A DNA stretch of 64,000 nucleotides. Source: Ancistrus triradiatus. Its lineage: Eukaryota > Chordata > Actinopteri > Siluriformes > Loricariidae. A program made the translations under genes and the position numbers. Below the pieces are notes generated by a model. The model worked only from the letters and a program-made list of their open reading frames with translations, did no database searches and was not told the origin of the DNA. Shown here piece by piece: positions 35,547 to 47,891 of the stretch (positions are counted from its first letter, which is position 1; the number at the start of each line of letters is the position of its first letter). Location: the NCBI GenBank assembly GCA_025084515.1, contig JAJAGP010000086.1, positions 62,001 through 126,000 on the forward strand, given 5' to 3'.

Positions 35547-36488
35547 ATAGTAAATACACTAATGTACCGTTACGACCCTGTGTAGGTTAAAGTCGTAACA
35601 GTTAAGAGGATTGACCTGATACGTTTGTTTCGATCGATAGACAGTATTAGGAACGACGCAGAATATCAGCCAGATGAAACTCAAGACTCAACGTGTCTAT
35701 TAGTAATAAATTATATTGGAGTAAAAGCTTAAACTTGGTGTGATAGGCTAGACAATAAATCAAATGATTTATGGTGGAAAAAAAAAGTTTTAGCTCTTGT
35801 TTAGCTCTTTCTTCTTTCCAAAATCAGATGTACCCGACATTGGTTTGCATTTTCTGTGAGCAGCAAAAGGACCTCTTCTCTTGAAGGAAACAATTTGTTC
35901 GTCTTGACCATTCCATAAAAATTGAATCACGTTCAGTGTGTATCATTTTGAGGAAGAAACATTTTTGAGTGTGTAACAGCCTTAAGTCCCGCCTCTGCTC
36001 GTGGATCCACAGCATTATTGCCAATGGACATTGAACGGCGTGTCCCTGCGGTACACTGAGGTAAGTGTTCAGTTGTTTCCAGCATCATCTTCCATTGTTC
36101 GTACTTTGAAGTTGCTTACCTGGTGTTTTCATGGCTTAAGTGTGCCACAGGACGTCGTGGTATTCAGGCGGCGGCGCGCCTCAGCGTTTCGGCTTCTTAA
36201 ACGCCCTCGGCATGAACTCTGGAAAGCAAAGACATCAATCATAGACGGCTGAGCGGCTAGACAGCAGACTTTCCGGTAGGGTTCTGCTCGGTTTCTTCTC
36301 CTCTGTCATGCTATTAAAAGAACTCTTCGTTTTTCTATCGTGACTGAACGCACAGAAAGGTCACTACGCTGCCGGGATCTGACAGGCGGAGCTTTTAATG
36401 TTATATTTTTAACTTTGGTGTGGTGTTGGGATTTGATCCATAAACCTTCATCGGTTCTGTCCTGTCAGCTTCTGATTTGTGGACTTGA
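35547..36488. other. no gene or named repeat seen
   Basis: Unique-looking sequence with no supported open frame. Confidence 0.35.
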
Positions 36489-36826
36489 GAAGATAATATC
36501 CTTTTATCGTAATGCTTTTCGAATTATTACAGCGGAATGGAGAATCTCCATGGAGGATCCTGCTGTGAGACGAGCCATGAAGAGAGAGAAATGCAGCCGG
36601 ATCTCCTGCAGCATCGATTATCTTTAAACAAACACGTTTACCTCAGAGCTCGCCGAGAATAAACTCAGCCCTGATTATGCTGCAATTGAATTCTGTAGCA
36701 TCATATCTCGGATTCGCTATTGATTGCCAGAATCTCAAATGTGGCGCTAATGCCAGATGAAGGACCAGTATAAAGGATTTATTATCAGCCAGGGGAACTT
36801 GGCAGTGCCCGTCTGTCAGCTGGCAG
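36489..36826. repeat. block X2, homologous to 19726-20052
   Basis: See X1. Same order of shared phrases, same orientation, with about as many substitutions as conserved stretches outside the phrases listed there. 16.7 kb separates the two. Confidence 0.8.
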
Positions 36827-37869
36827 GGCCTGTCCCAGAACTCTCCAAAGGATTGTGGACTCAGAAACTAGGCCTTGTTTAATATGAACTCATGATGTTC
36901 TATTAACTTAAAGTGAACTTAAAAAGCCTGTCAGGTGAAGACATTTCCACTGTAAATGAGAAGAAAAGCGCAGAAGAGTTTCCGATTCTGAACCGAACCC
37001 AACTTGGCCTTACTTGGTTGAGTTTTTCGCCTTCTTGTTTCCTCCCACTTTGAGTTGGAATCATTAGCTGTGTAACTGAGCTGCTTTGAAGGCGAGCAAA
37101 CTGAGTAAAATAGCACAGCTTTCCAACTTCATTAGTACATTTCAGATTGAGCTTTTCTCATTTCAGTCTGCAAACTGCTGTAAATCTGCAAGATCGTGAC
37201 TTTTTCCCACAGTTTCACATTAAGGCGTCATTATAAATTGATTCATGCTCATGACTTTCCTCCGGCCGCTCTGTGTGTGGGGTCCTGAATTTCATTACGC
37301 AGAAAAGCGTGAATTATAACAGAGATAGCCGTTAGAAGGATTCGGTGGCCCCCGCAATAAAGCCAGGCCTGTTGAGTTCATTTTCCTCCTCTGCCTCCTC
37401 CGCTGATCGTTTGGTTTTCTTTCTTTTTTTCTCTCTTTCGCGTTATCAGGCAAGATAATTAGACCAGCACGGCCTCCTGCCGATTCAGACCACGGTCAGT
37501 AAAATCTGCCAGCACAATAAAGCTGCACCCTGCAAGATGTCCAATTAGAAATCTGCCACTCTTGGAAATCTGCAAATCTTTACTCTTGGTGTTCTTGGAA
37601 CGTTCAGTCTGATGTGGTGTTTTTAAACGTTCCTAATTTTTTAACGTATTCACAAACGCTAGATTTTGTAAACATTTTCGTAGTAAAAATACATCTTTTG
37701 ACTACAAACAGTACAAATTATAGCCAGCAGAGTTGTAACCAATAAGGATCCAGCCAGCACTTGCCATGTTCTTTGTTTACCTAAAGGGAGCTTGTAACTT
37801 TTGTTTGTAATTATTTTTCCCCTTCCAACCATATATACAGTATAATAATAAATAATATATTATTTATCT
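36827..37869. other. no gene or named repeat seen
   Basis: Unique-looking. 37,380-37,520 is GC-balanced and could be conserved non-coding sequence, but only cross-species comparison can tell. Confidence 0.35.
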
Positions 37870-38720
37870 CATATATTACTCTTGTCAAACCCTTGGTCCA
37901 GCTTGGTCTCCCTCAATGAATTCTGAGAATAAATAAAAGCTAATCCTCGAAGATCCACCAAGCTTTTTCTGAATTTATTTGAGAAAACATTTAAGAACGT
38001 GATGTTTTCAAACATAGCACTTGTTCTTAGAAATGTTCTTAAGAGAAGAGTGAAGAATCTTAAGAAGTTATTTAAGGAATAACAACTTCTGTATTTTTTT
38101 CTTAAGAATGAAGTCAAGAAAAACATATTTAAGAAGATTTTCTTTCTTTCTTCAGATGCGTGAAAATCAGTTTTTTTTAATGTAGGCTAGGTTATAGCTT
38201 ATAATATACAGTGCGAGACACAATTTGGATTTGTCGTCTCTTACAGCCTAAGACGTTATCGTAAGGTTAAGAAAACATTTAAGAACGTCATATTTTAAGA
38301 ATACCGCTTGTTCTTAGAATCGTTCTTAAGAAAACAGTTAAAAACATGATCATTAGAGGAATAACAACTTTTCGTAACAGTTTTCCTATCAATGAAGGAA
38401 AAACATATTTAAGAATATTTTCTTTCTTAAGACACTTTCGTGAATCAGGGACCGGATTCATGAAATCGTTCTTAAGAAAAAACGTGCAAATGTTCTGAGG
38501 CAAACACTAAGAAGTTCATAAGAATGTTCTTAAATGAAATTCTCAAAAAACACTTACGTTCTTAAATATTATCGAATAATATGATGTATAAATACATACC
38601 GGTATATAAATTCCTCTTGTCAAACCCTTACTTATTTATCAGCTCAGTTACAGTGTAAGTGCCTTCCTCAAGGTATTTAGAGAATAAATAAAAGCTGAAG
38701 CTTTTGCTGACCTTTTATGA
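37870..38720. repeat. cluster Z of TTCTTAAGAA-rich direct repeats
   Basis: The phrase CTCTTGTCAAACCCTT plus AGAATAAATAAAAGCT occurs at 37879 and again at 38614. Between them AAACATTTAAGAACGT and CTTGTTCTTAGAA recur at 37982 and 38271, with many palindromic TTCTTAAG motifs. The GATTCATGAAATCGTTCTT piece at 38455 recalls ends of common fish DNA elements. Confidence 0.7.
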
Positions 38721-38869
38721 GATTCTGAAGTTGGTCTGATCCTTTTTTCCACAGTTTTCCCTAATCACTGGTGAAGAGAATTTTCTTTGAGCCGTTTGTT
38801 CACAGCAGGTTTGAAGCCACACTCTATTTTATTGCTTATTGTAGAGGTTCCTGCAGTTTTCTGATTTTT

Positions 38870-39260
38870 CAAGTGATCATGTAAGCAGCATACTCTGATT
38901 TCTTAGGTCGGACTAAGGCCTAGCAATCAGCTTAAGAAATCTGAGACAGAGCTGGATTTGACCTCAGTAACTGCATTTCTCAGTGGGTGTATCTTCTTAC
39001 TCTGATTTCCGTCCGTTTTCTCAGAATCAGACATGGTTGCCAGGTCCACTTATTCTAAGATTGTCAGCTTCGTTTGGGATTGTATCCATAGACCTGGTTG
39101 CTTGTTTTTCTCAGGGGATCTGGCAACCCATTTGCAAAACGCCTACCAAATGCTTTTGTGCTCGAGGAAATGGAGTTTGAATATGTAATTATACAAGTTT
39201 GTAGTTTACGTCACATCCTTTCTGTGAGATTATTGGCTGGTTACAAAGTGGAAATCTGAT
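38870..39260 (-). repeat. repeat M, copy 2
   Basis: Reads in reverse: ATGTAAGCAGCATACTCTGA (outer end), TTGCCAGGTCCACTTATTCT, GGGGATCTGGCAACCCATTT and TTTCTGTGAGATTATTGGCT. The central part is shortened relative to copy 6. Confidence 0.65.
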
Positions 39261-39815
39261 TTTTCATCGGATTATGATGTCAACGCACTGAAAACACGTG
39301 ACTTTGCATGTACTTTAAGCTCCGCCCCCTCAGGGCTCTACATTATTCATACACAAAGTACGTACTTTACGCTTTTCTGGACTGTAACCCTGACATTTAT
39401 GCTTTCACCTCAGAAACAGGAGGTTGTAAAACTTGCTAAATTTGAGGCACCGTGGTCAAATTACTGGGTGCTTTCCTAAATGAAAACAGTGAACACACAA
39501 ACGTCTGCAGGGAACAAACTTACATACGACATCTCTGCTGATTTTAATGCGTAGATTTAAAACATTTGGAGCAAAGTCTTATGGATTTGTTACCTGCAAA
39601 AGTTCTGGCAACTTGCTTGAGTATTGAAAAATCCCAGACATTTGCACAAGACCCTATCTTAACAGTTTCTAGCTTAAAAAAGAGTGACACATTTCAGAGG
39701 GCTGCAGGCGTCTTTTATTCGGTATTCAGTCACTTGCACGATTCGTAACACAAGTAAGGAGTGTTCTCCGGGTACAACTGAAGCCAAAAAGAATCTCACA
39801 CACCCACACACACTA

Positions 39816-39846
<31 letters not shown>

Positions 39847-40366
39847 GCTTCAGTAGAACGACGAGCAAACCGAACAAATCGAGCATTGGGAACGAATATG
39901 CCGACAAGTTGTTCGTGCACAAATTCAGCATCGTTAATATCGAACGCTACATTATTTGACCCGGACGAGATTAGATTAAAATTAGTCTTGACATCATCTA
40001 ATGCATCCATTGTTCATTAAAAAACAAACGCCACAATGGACCCAAAGTAAGAACATAAGATCTGAAACGTACACCGGGATTCATTAAGGACAGAATAAAA
40101 AGAATCCTCTATATATACATATATCTAGTCATAAATCATCTGAGTCGTTCCATAATGTATAAAATGACATACTGACTAATATCCTCTACCTCTTAATAAT
40201 CTTAACTCCATCACCACACGTAAAATCAGCGCTCAGTAGGAATATATTTCTGTTTTATATCATTTTCAAAAGAACGCCCCGCCAACACCAGCCTGAATCT
40301 CAGATATTAAAGGGATAGTTCAGCCAAAAATGAAGGCAACACCATTTTCCCTTCATCCTCACCCTA
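39261..40366. other. no gene seen
   Basis: Contains a short (CT)n(CA)n tract at 39819-39846. Otherwise unique-looking. Confidence 0.35.
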
Positions 40367-41367
40367 CAGAGGTGCTTAAAAGTTTGTGAACCGTTGGGTT
40401 CTCTATATTTGTAAGGAAATATGAGCTAAAACATCTAAATAAATGAGATAAAAATGTTATACTCGATCATCATTATTATTATTATTATTCCGCCATACAA
40501 AACAGGATGAACTCTGGGATGTTGGTGGGTTTCTTTACATGATCTGCTCACTTCAGGTCCTTCCCTAACATTTCTACTGTAGTAAGGCCCGGACTTCCAA
40601 AACATTACTTTTATTCTTCTTTAACCAGTCTTTGTTTTGCACTTTTGTGCTTAAGGTCGTTATCTTGTTCATTCTCCCACTTCGTCACGAGATTCAGTTC
40701 GAATTTGTTTGTTTTTTTCAGAATTCATTGTTCCATTGATGATGGCAAGGCGTCCTGGACCATGATACTACCACCACCATGTTTCACAGGTGGAATAAGG
40801 CTTTGTAATATTTTTCAGCAAGCTCTTTTTGTGCCGTGATACACTTCCACAAACCCCTGTGGCCAAGATCAGGCTTCGTACTCATACAGCTTCTTAGAAC
40901 TAAGGGTTGCTCCTAGTGACGAAATTCTATAAAATCCTAAAAAATTCCCTTAAATTCAGGATTACCTCCTAGTAAACATAAGTTATCCATCACATTACAT
41001 TTATAGCATTTAGCACTGTGTACACTTCCAGCCTAGCGTTTAAGGTACTGGACTATGGAGCAGAAGGTCCAGGGTTCAAATCCCACCTCTGCTAAGCTGC
41101 CACTCTTGGATTCTTGAGCAAAGCCCTTAACCGCCAATTGCTTGGACTGTAAGCCACTCTGAGCTCTGAGCCGGTCAGAGCATCTGCTAAATGCTGTGAA
41201 TGTTTTCCATAAAGCACCTTAACCCCTGAGAGCGCTCCTAAGGTGAAAAAAGGAGGCTTAGGAGTTCCCTTAAGCGGAGGAAAGACGGCGAGGTGGCAGA
41301 AACGTTCTCAGTGCTTGCGCAGAAATATAGAAAGTTATTAGCGGTTTCACAAACTTTTGCACCACTG
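40367..41367 (-). mobile_element. decayed Tc1-like element G, interrupted by a SINE
   Basis: Ends CAGAGGTGCTTAAAAGTTTG and CAAACTTTTGCACCACTG after and before TA. It is related to element C but more diverged. The minus strand holds traces of a transposase, seen on the plus strand as CCTGGACCATGATACTACCA and CCACCATGTTTCACAGGTGG. Large parts are deleted and a SINE (41027-41212) sits in the right half. Confidence 0.8.
41027..41212 (+). repeat. tRNA-derived SINE, copy 2
   Basis: B-box GGTTCAAATCC, then AGCTGCCACTCTTGGATTCT and ATCTGCTAAATGCTGTGAATG. A reversed SINE-tail phrase (ACATTTATAGCATTTAGCA) lies just before it at 40997. Confidence 0.9.
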
Positions 41368-44030
41368 TAGTCTAGATGTTAGCTTTGCGCTGAAGCTGTG
41401 GTTCTTATGACTGACCAATGACTTCATTCCAGTTTTGGGCTGGCTTACTGTACGTTAGAACATCATGACAACTGATTGAACTAAAAATGGACAGAATGTG
41501 TCACGAAATATCAGTGTCATAAGTATCCACCAAAATCGTACAGCCAAATCAATCTGATGAAGGTAAAGGGAAAATCTGGCATCTTTAAATTTGGTTGAAC
41601 CATTTTTTTTTATCTTTAGTCCGATGATCAGTGAGAATAGCCGAGCTGTAAACGTTCCGCGTTAAACCCTGTTGATATGGCCATGTTTGCTGTAAAGGAC
41701 ATGTTGAGTGTGAGATAACACGTACAACAGTTTGTGCGACGTCTCTTTCGCTGTTGCCATGGAAACACAAATCAATAACGCATTTGGCAGATTTTAAATA
41801 TTGCTTAGTTTGGGATTTTTTTTTGCTCATGCACGCGACACCGACGGACGACGTGATGCGGGGTCCAGGAAAACCCGAAAACACAAGACACGGACGTGAA
41901 TCTCAACCGAGTTCGTAGTCATGGCGCAAAACAAGCCTTCCGTCCTTCTTACGTACAAGAACGTCAGGGCTGAGCTTTCCACAAGCAGGACACCTGAAGG
42001 CCTGGAATGATCAGAGTCTAAAAAATCCTGTCTGGGCTTCCGGGTTGGAGAAATGAAGACGACGGAAAGACGAGAGGAAGGAAGTGGAGAATTCGGGGCG
42101 TGCTGATCATGACATCAATCCGACAGTTTGGTCCCAGCGTGGCTTCACTGGACACACAACTGGTTCTTTAAGCTGGAAAACACGCAGAGTGAACAGAGTG
42201 AGCATCTACTCCATTTCACCATGTTAAGTGTGAGCAGAAGAGGACTGTGGGTGTGGTCTCTGATCTGCTCTCTCATTATCAGCTTTATTTCAAAATCATC
42301 AACCAAACAGAAGTCCTGCTAGTGCTGCTTAGGGTTTGATTGGGCGTGATTCTCTGGGCTGATTTCTGAGCGCTGCACTACAGAGCTTTTGGATTTAAGT
42401 CCTAATGCAGTGCCTGCAGAACGAGTGATGAACTGGAACGTGGATTATGCTTTTTCTCTTTAATGGTTTTTGACGTTTGCTGCTAATCCTCCACTTCCAT
42501 TCCTACAGGCATGAGGCATGCGTTTGCATAAGATCATGGTGTTTTTTTAAACTTACTCTCACCTTGGGCCCTACCTTATAACCCCATAAGAGATCTTCAT
42601 GTTATCATTAAGGAAAATGCAGGTTTTTGTGGTTTATAGATCATTTTCTTTCAGAATTGTTTATAGTGCCATTGTCGTTATGCCCAGGCAGTATATCGGT
42701 TGGCTGATATAGTTCTCTTCTTACCTTTTGTCTGAATATTTTCGCTCCCTCTAATATCTTATCTTTGGGAAAGGCGCTATACGGTGGTACCTCGGTTCTC
42801 GATGCATTCTGACTAGAAATCTCAGATTCTGTCTCAGATCTCTCTTATTTTATAAAGTGATTAAAGTCATAGTCAAACTAAGGAAATGTAACTTTTGGAA
42901 GCAAACGGTGATGATCCTGCTTCCCTTCTTCTCTCAAACTTAATCAGATTATAAACAACATCCACTCTGTGCACTTTTTATTAAATGTGAAAACATAATA
43001 ATAAGAACATTTAAAAGCGCCCTTAAATAAGAACGATCCTAAACTATATGGACTAAAATGTACCGCTCTCTTACCAACCCCAGTTTTGCAGCTATATTTA
43101 ATAATGACCATTTTCAAGCCTCTGACCCCTGAACTGGCTTTGATTTATGGTAACACACACCTGAAAACCTCGAGCACACCTGTTCCAATTAATAAACCTT
43201 CCCACTGTGAACCAGTAATCCATCTAACAACAAAAAAGAGATTAGAAACACAGCCTCCCGCTGCACGTTCAGAGCAGATTATCCCATTTCTCTGAACTTG
43301 ATATGACATTTTAAAGGTCTGCTTGTGTCCGAGGGTGCCGGCGCGATGGAAAGCTGCATTATTTACCCATCACCGTGGCAACACAAGACCCCCGACGGCT
43401 CTCGAAAGGACAGTTTGTATTTCAGGCCATTGTCCAGCCCGCTTCTAAATGCCAGAACCCGAAGGGCAGCGAAAGACCAGCCTTCTGAAACGAGAATCAA
43501 TCTCAGCCTCCGGCGCAGGAGCCTGCCGTTCCCACGTGGCCGAGATGGTGCAGGTTACAAAGTCAGTAACGGATCCATCACGTTCTCATCATGCATGGGG
43601 TACGTATTACACACCGCAGCCACACCTGCAGGACCAGCTGGATTTGCTCTAGCGTGTTGCTGGGCATGAGGCTCCGAGGGTGCCGTGTGATTTATTTCTC
43701 TACTTAGATCAAGGCTTAGCACCAGGAAGAATTAGCAATTCTCTCAACTAATTCCATCCGAGCACTGCGGCTCAAGCATTTCATCATTCCAGAGTGCGAG
43801 TCGGGTTTTTTTCAATGTTGTACAATGTTTTTTTCCCCTCCCGTGCTTCTTTTCTTTATGTTGGAAATCTGCAATAGTTGCAATTTAAATGGATTAAGTT
43901 GTATTTTCTTGTCCCTTGACAGTTTGAGAAGAATTGTTCCAGAATTGTTCCGTCCATGGCTCTTGCTCCAGTAGGTAAGTAAGTGGATGTGCTACAGTGC
44001 AGGAGCTCTCTCAGTATGAAGCCATCTCTT
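41368..44030. other. no gene or named repeat seen
   Basis: A 2.7-kb unique-looking stretch. The frame at 43325-43669 is GC-balanced but has no domain, no splice context and overlaps another frame; it is not called. Confidence 0.35.
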
Positions 44031-44144
44031 ATTAACTGAACCCTGTTGCCAGATCTCCTGAGAGAAATAAGCAAACAGGTCTATGGAAACAAGGCCAAAA
44101 GAAGAGAGTCGGCTCTGACAAATGCCAAAGACAAACATGTCAAC

Positions 44145-44165
44145 ATATATATATATATATATATA
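44145..44165. repeat. (AT)n microsatellite
   Basis: Uninterrupted AT units. Confidence 0.95.
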
Positions 44166-44551
44166 AAATGTATATTCTTGTTGTTAATTCATTCCAGAAG
44201 GCTTGATGAGTACCGAGCATTTGTCCCATAAGGAATCAGGTAAATTGAATGAATGGGTTCCAGATCCCCAGAAATCCCCCTGTATGAGGCATTATCAGCA
44301 TTAATGGAGCTGTACTCTACAGGAGCTGCTGATTTATGGTGGGATATGTTCAACAACTCCAGCATAAACTAAATGGATCATGAACTGATGGGTTTAATAT
44401 CGTCTGTTACACATCAACCCTTACATTAACCTACAGTTACCCAAAATTATTAACACAAAGCTTATTTTGTAATAAAATGTTGAAAAATCTCATATTACTT
44501 AGTGAGTAACTGAACGTGAACAGTAAAAGCTAAACACCTACTCTATTGGCC

Positions 44552-44570
44552 TGTGTGTGTGTGTGTGTGT
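44552..44570. repeat. (TG)n microsatellite
   Basis: Short uninterrupted TG run just before the GAAA array. Confidence 0.95.
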
Positions 44571-44687
44571 AGCTGCAGTTTGTGTTTTGCTTTCGGTTTG
44601 CTCTTTTTAATCTTTTTAGGACCCATGGAGATTTATTTGCTCTAAGAATACAGGACTGTAGATGTAAAAAGAAAAGCATGATAAACA

Positions 44688-45402
44688 CAGCAGAGGAAAG
44701 AAAGGAAAGGAAAGGAAAGGAAGGAAGGAAAGAAAGGAAACAAAGAAAGGAAAGGGAAGAAAAAAGAAAGAAAGTAAAGAAAGAAAGAAAGGAAAGGAAA
44801 GAAAGGCAAAAAAGAAAGGAAAGGAAGGAAAGAAAAGAAATGAAAGAAAGAAAGTAAAGAAAGAGAACAGGAAAGAAAGAAAATAAAGGAAAGAAATGAC
44901 AAAAGAAAGGAAAGAAAAGAAACAAAAAAAAAAGAAAAGAAAGAAAGGAAGGAAGGAGAGAAAGAAAAGAAATAAAGAAAGAAAGGAAAGAAAACAAGCA
45001 AGAAAGAAAATAAAGCAAGCAAGAAAAAAAAGGATAGGAAAGAAAGAAAAGAAAGGACAGGAAATGAAGGAAGAAAGAAAGAAAGGAAGGAAGGAAAAAA
45101 AGAAAGAAAAGGAAGGAAAGAAAAATGAAAAAGAAAGTAAAGAAAGAGAAAAGGAAAGAAAGGCAAGAAAGAAAGAAAATAAAGGAAAGAAATGAAAGAA
45201 AGGAAAGAAAAGAAGAAATTAAAGAACAAAGAAAAGAAATAAAGAAATGAAATGAAGGAAAGGAAAGAAAAAGGAAAGGAAAGGAAGGGAAGGAAAGAAA
45301 GCAAGCAAGCAAGAAAGGATAGGAATGGAAGGAAGGAATGAAAGAAAAGAAAGGAAGCTAGCAAGACAGAAAGGATAAGGGAGGGAGGGAGGGAGGGAGG
45401 AC
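44688..45402. repeat. polypurine (GAAA/GGAAA) array ending in (GGGA)n
   Basis: About 0.7 kb of almost only A and G on the plus strand, ending in GGGA units at 45378-45402. Long open frames on both strands are composition artefacts. Confidence 0.95.
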
Positions 45403-45530
45403 CCTTAGAAACGAGCCTAGGAACAGAACATCTGACTACCAGTACATGTAAGATACTTCAGACAAAATAAGTCCAAAGCCGCTTAGAATAAATGGACTTG
45501 GCAACGGCTTCCCTCTCCTTATGAGCCCAA

Positions 45531-46486
45531 ATCCCTCCAGTCGCTCTGTGCCCCCCCGGTGCCCCCATAACCGGGCGTTTTTTGCACACTCCAGAGGAAG
45601 CCACTCTGCCCTCCATCACTGCATCAGCCCTGATCGGTTTCCTGCCTCCTGTATGACCTGACCTGCGTTACCAAGTTCTGAGGCAGGAAATGAGACGTGG
45701 TTTGAGGAGCTAAACCAGCCACCCCGAGGCCCTCTGAAGTCACACTCTGAGGGATTTAGAGGGCCGCCGGGGCTCAGGCCAGATCCATCAAAGTCAATCA
45801 TGAATGCCCGTGTGCTCGGCGGCTCTGTGGAGGTGAGCATGAGGAACCGAGGAGGATCTGCAAATCTACAGTGCTGGAGGAGAGGGAAAAGCACAGGACG
45901 CCGGGCTGGATGATGGTTATTCGGCGTGGCTAAGCTGCCTGAGAGTCCTGGCATTCATACCGATTGAGCCGGGCAGGATTTCTGCAGGTTTTTGAAGGCA
46001 GCACGCACTTTTAGACTTCAGATTTGTACTTTTCCTTAACTAAAGAACTTCTTCTCTCACCTCTGCCCAGCAGGCAACGGATTTGGGAAAACGTGCCCTG
46101 CAGCAGCTGCATTTCTCTATAAGCCACACGGCTCTGATCTAATCAGGAGATCTTCAGCCCCGAGTGCTCATACTGCACCTCGCTCTGAAGAGAAAAGCGC
46201 AGCAGATATTTTCTAACCCGGTTTGTTTTGACTGGGAAATCGATGCTCCGTGTTTAGGCGCAGGTCTCGCTGGAGACGTGTTTATTTTTCACGTCGAGAC
46301 ACGGCACCAACTAAAGGGAGAAATAGGAGGAGGAAAGTAGGACAGATTAATCTTGAGCTCGCTGCTTAGACTGTTTTTAAACATCTATTCGTAAAAGGGC
46401 AGAATATTAGAAAATGACTTATAAACCTCCATTTAAAACCTTCCCTCTGAGACGTGACTCTATATTAACGCTTACAGTTCAGCTGA
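45531..46486. other. no gene or named repeat seen
   Basis: GC-richer than its surroundings at 45540-46330. A minus-strand 112-codon frame (45616-45954) has no domain or splice support. Confidence 0.35.
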
Positions 46487-47790
46487 TTTATTCACAAAGT
46501 TCCTGAGGCTGCAGGATGGGTTCCACATAGGGCTGGATATCAAAGCACCTTCATACCTGTTCAAAAACTAGCCAATTCATTAGAAGTAAAAATGAGGTTC
46601 ATCATTTCAGCGGTACTTCATCATGGTAGCCTTTGTTACTTTGGTCCCAGCTCTCTGCAGGTCATTCATCAGGTCCCTCCGTGTAGTTCTGGGATTTTTG
46701 CTCACCGTTCTCATGATCATTTTGACCCCACGGGATGAGATCTTGCGTGGAGCCCAGATCGAGGGAGATTATCAATGGTATGTTACAGCTTGCCATTTTC
46801 TTACAATTGCTACCACAGTTGATTTTTATTCACCAACCTGCTTGCCTATTGTAGATTCACTCTTTCCCAGCCTGGTGCAGGTCTCTACAATTTTCTTCCT
46901 GGTGTCCTTCGACCAGCTCTTTGGTCTTGGCCATGTGTGGAGTTTGGAGTCTGACTGTTTTTGAGGCTGTGGACAGGTGTCTTTTATACAGATAATGAGG
47001 TCAAACAGGTGCCATTAATACAAGGTAACGAGTGGAGGACAGAAGAGCTTCTTAAAGAAGTTACAGGTCTGTGAGAGCCAGAAATCCTGCTTGTTTGTGG
47101 ATGACCAAATACTTATTTTCCACCATAATTTACAATTAAATTAATAAAAAATCCTACAATGTGATTTCCTGGATGTTGTCTCTCATAGTTGAAGTGTAGC
47201 TATGACTACAGACCTCTCTCATCTTTCCAAGTAGGAGAACCTGCACAATCAGTGGCTGACTACATACTTTTTTGCCCCACTGTATGCATATTCATTTTTT
47301 TCCGTCTGTAAAATCGGATTTGGTGTGAAAAGGCCTTAAAGGGTAGAGAAGAGAAAGGCTGAACATAAATTATTGCTTCTAAAGTTAAAATAAGCAGAAC
47401 TGGAGGTGATAAATCCACGATACCCAACCCTAGTTCCATATTTGACCTTGGTTCCTCTGAAGGTTTCTTCCTTTTTGGAGTTTTTGCTTCCACCCTTCCA
47501 TGGCTTTTGTAAAGCTCCTGTCGACGATGCCTACCGTACAAAGCACTATACGTTACATTAGCGTCTTCCACAGTTTATCCTTCTTCTACTCGTCTCAAAC
47601 TGGCGCTCAGTCTCTGCCCTCCCCCTCTCGCCACAGCTAAACTCTGCCCGATTAGAACAGTGCTGCCGATGCTCCTGATCGGTCAGGCCGCTCGGCTCTA
47701 AAGACTCTGCCACTGAGCTCGTACCAGAGCTCTTAACTGGCTCAGCTGCTGTGGATATGCCAGTCTGTTCAATGCAGTGTGGGAGGTTTC
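46487..47790 (-). other. presumed zmat4 3' UTR and downstream flank
   Basis: This is the sequence after the zmat4 stop codon. No AATAAA is seen on the minus strand between the stop and the truncated Tc1 that starts at 47282; an AATAAT-type variant lies near 47370. The first AATAAA motifs I found are at 46830-46825 (inside the Tc1) and 46492-46487. If either is used, the mature 3' UTR contains Tc1 sequence. The true end of the transcript cannot be decided from sequence alone. Confidence 0.3.
46623..47282 (-). mobile_element. Tc1-like element B, copy 4, truncated
   Basis: Only the N-terminal half and one end remain: ATGGTAGCCTTTGTTACTTT to ACTTTTTTGCCCCACTG before TA. On the minus strand this would be the start of the transposase, frame-shifted. 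The left end was lost. It lies just past the zmat4 coding end. Confidence 0.9.
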
Positions 47791-47891
47791 TCACTTGTTC
47801 TGGTGTTTCGAGCCCTGCAGATGAGCGTGGTACTGTGCTACGGAGTTTAGGGTCACGCTGCACACCTCGCAAGTGTAGCTGCGCTTCAGAC
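47791..47891 (-). CDS. zmat4: zmat4 last coding exon, zinc finger 4 and stop
   Basis: Seen: minus-strand acceptor ttgcag, then GT CTG AAG, which completes a Gly codon from the previous exon, then LKRSYTCEVC, SVTLNSVAQYHAHL and GSKHQNK followed by TGA at 47793-47791. The finger is C-x2-C with two late histidines, as in ZMAT4 finger 4. Known: the mammalian protein ends a few residues later (…HQTNLKNK as I remember it), so this fish form looks slightly shorter at the C-terminus. Exon length is 101 bases, 33 codons including stop after the split Gly. A DNA-transposon remnant lies about 120 bases upstream in the intron (48013-48410), and a truncated Tc1 lies about 0.5 kb downstream of the stop. 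Confidence 0.94.

Larger units (their letters stand above)
44035..45530 (+). repeat. repeat M, copy 4, split by tandem arrays
   Basis: The left part has TGTTGCCAGATCTCCTGAGA and GGTCTATGGAAACAAGGCC; the right part has CTTAGAAACGAGCCTAGGA and ATAAATGGACTTGGCAACGG. The 1.3 kb between includes (AT)n and a large GAAA array. Confidence 0.6.

Noticed and set aside
43325..43669. GC-balanced 114-codon frame
   Set aside because: No family, no splice sites and a competing overlapping frame; may be conserved non-coding sequence at best.
44530..45364. A 260-codon Phe/Leu/Ser-rich frame, like a membrane protein
   Set aside because: A translation of the polypurine array in three frames; not a real membrane protein.
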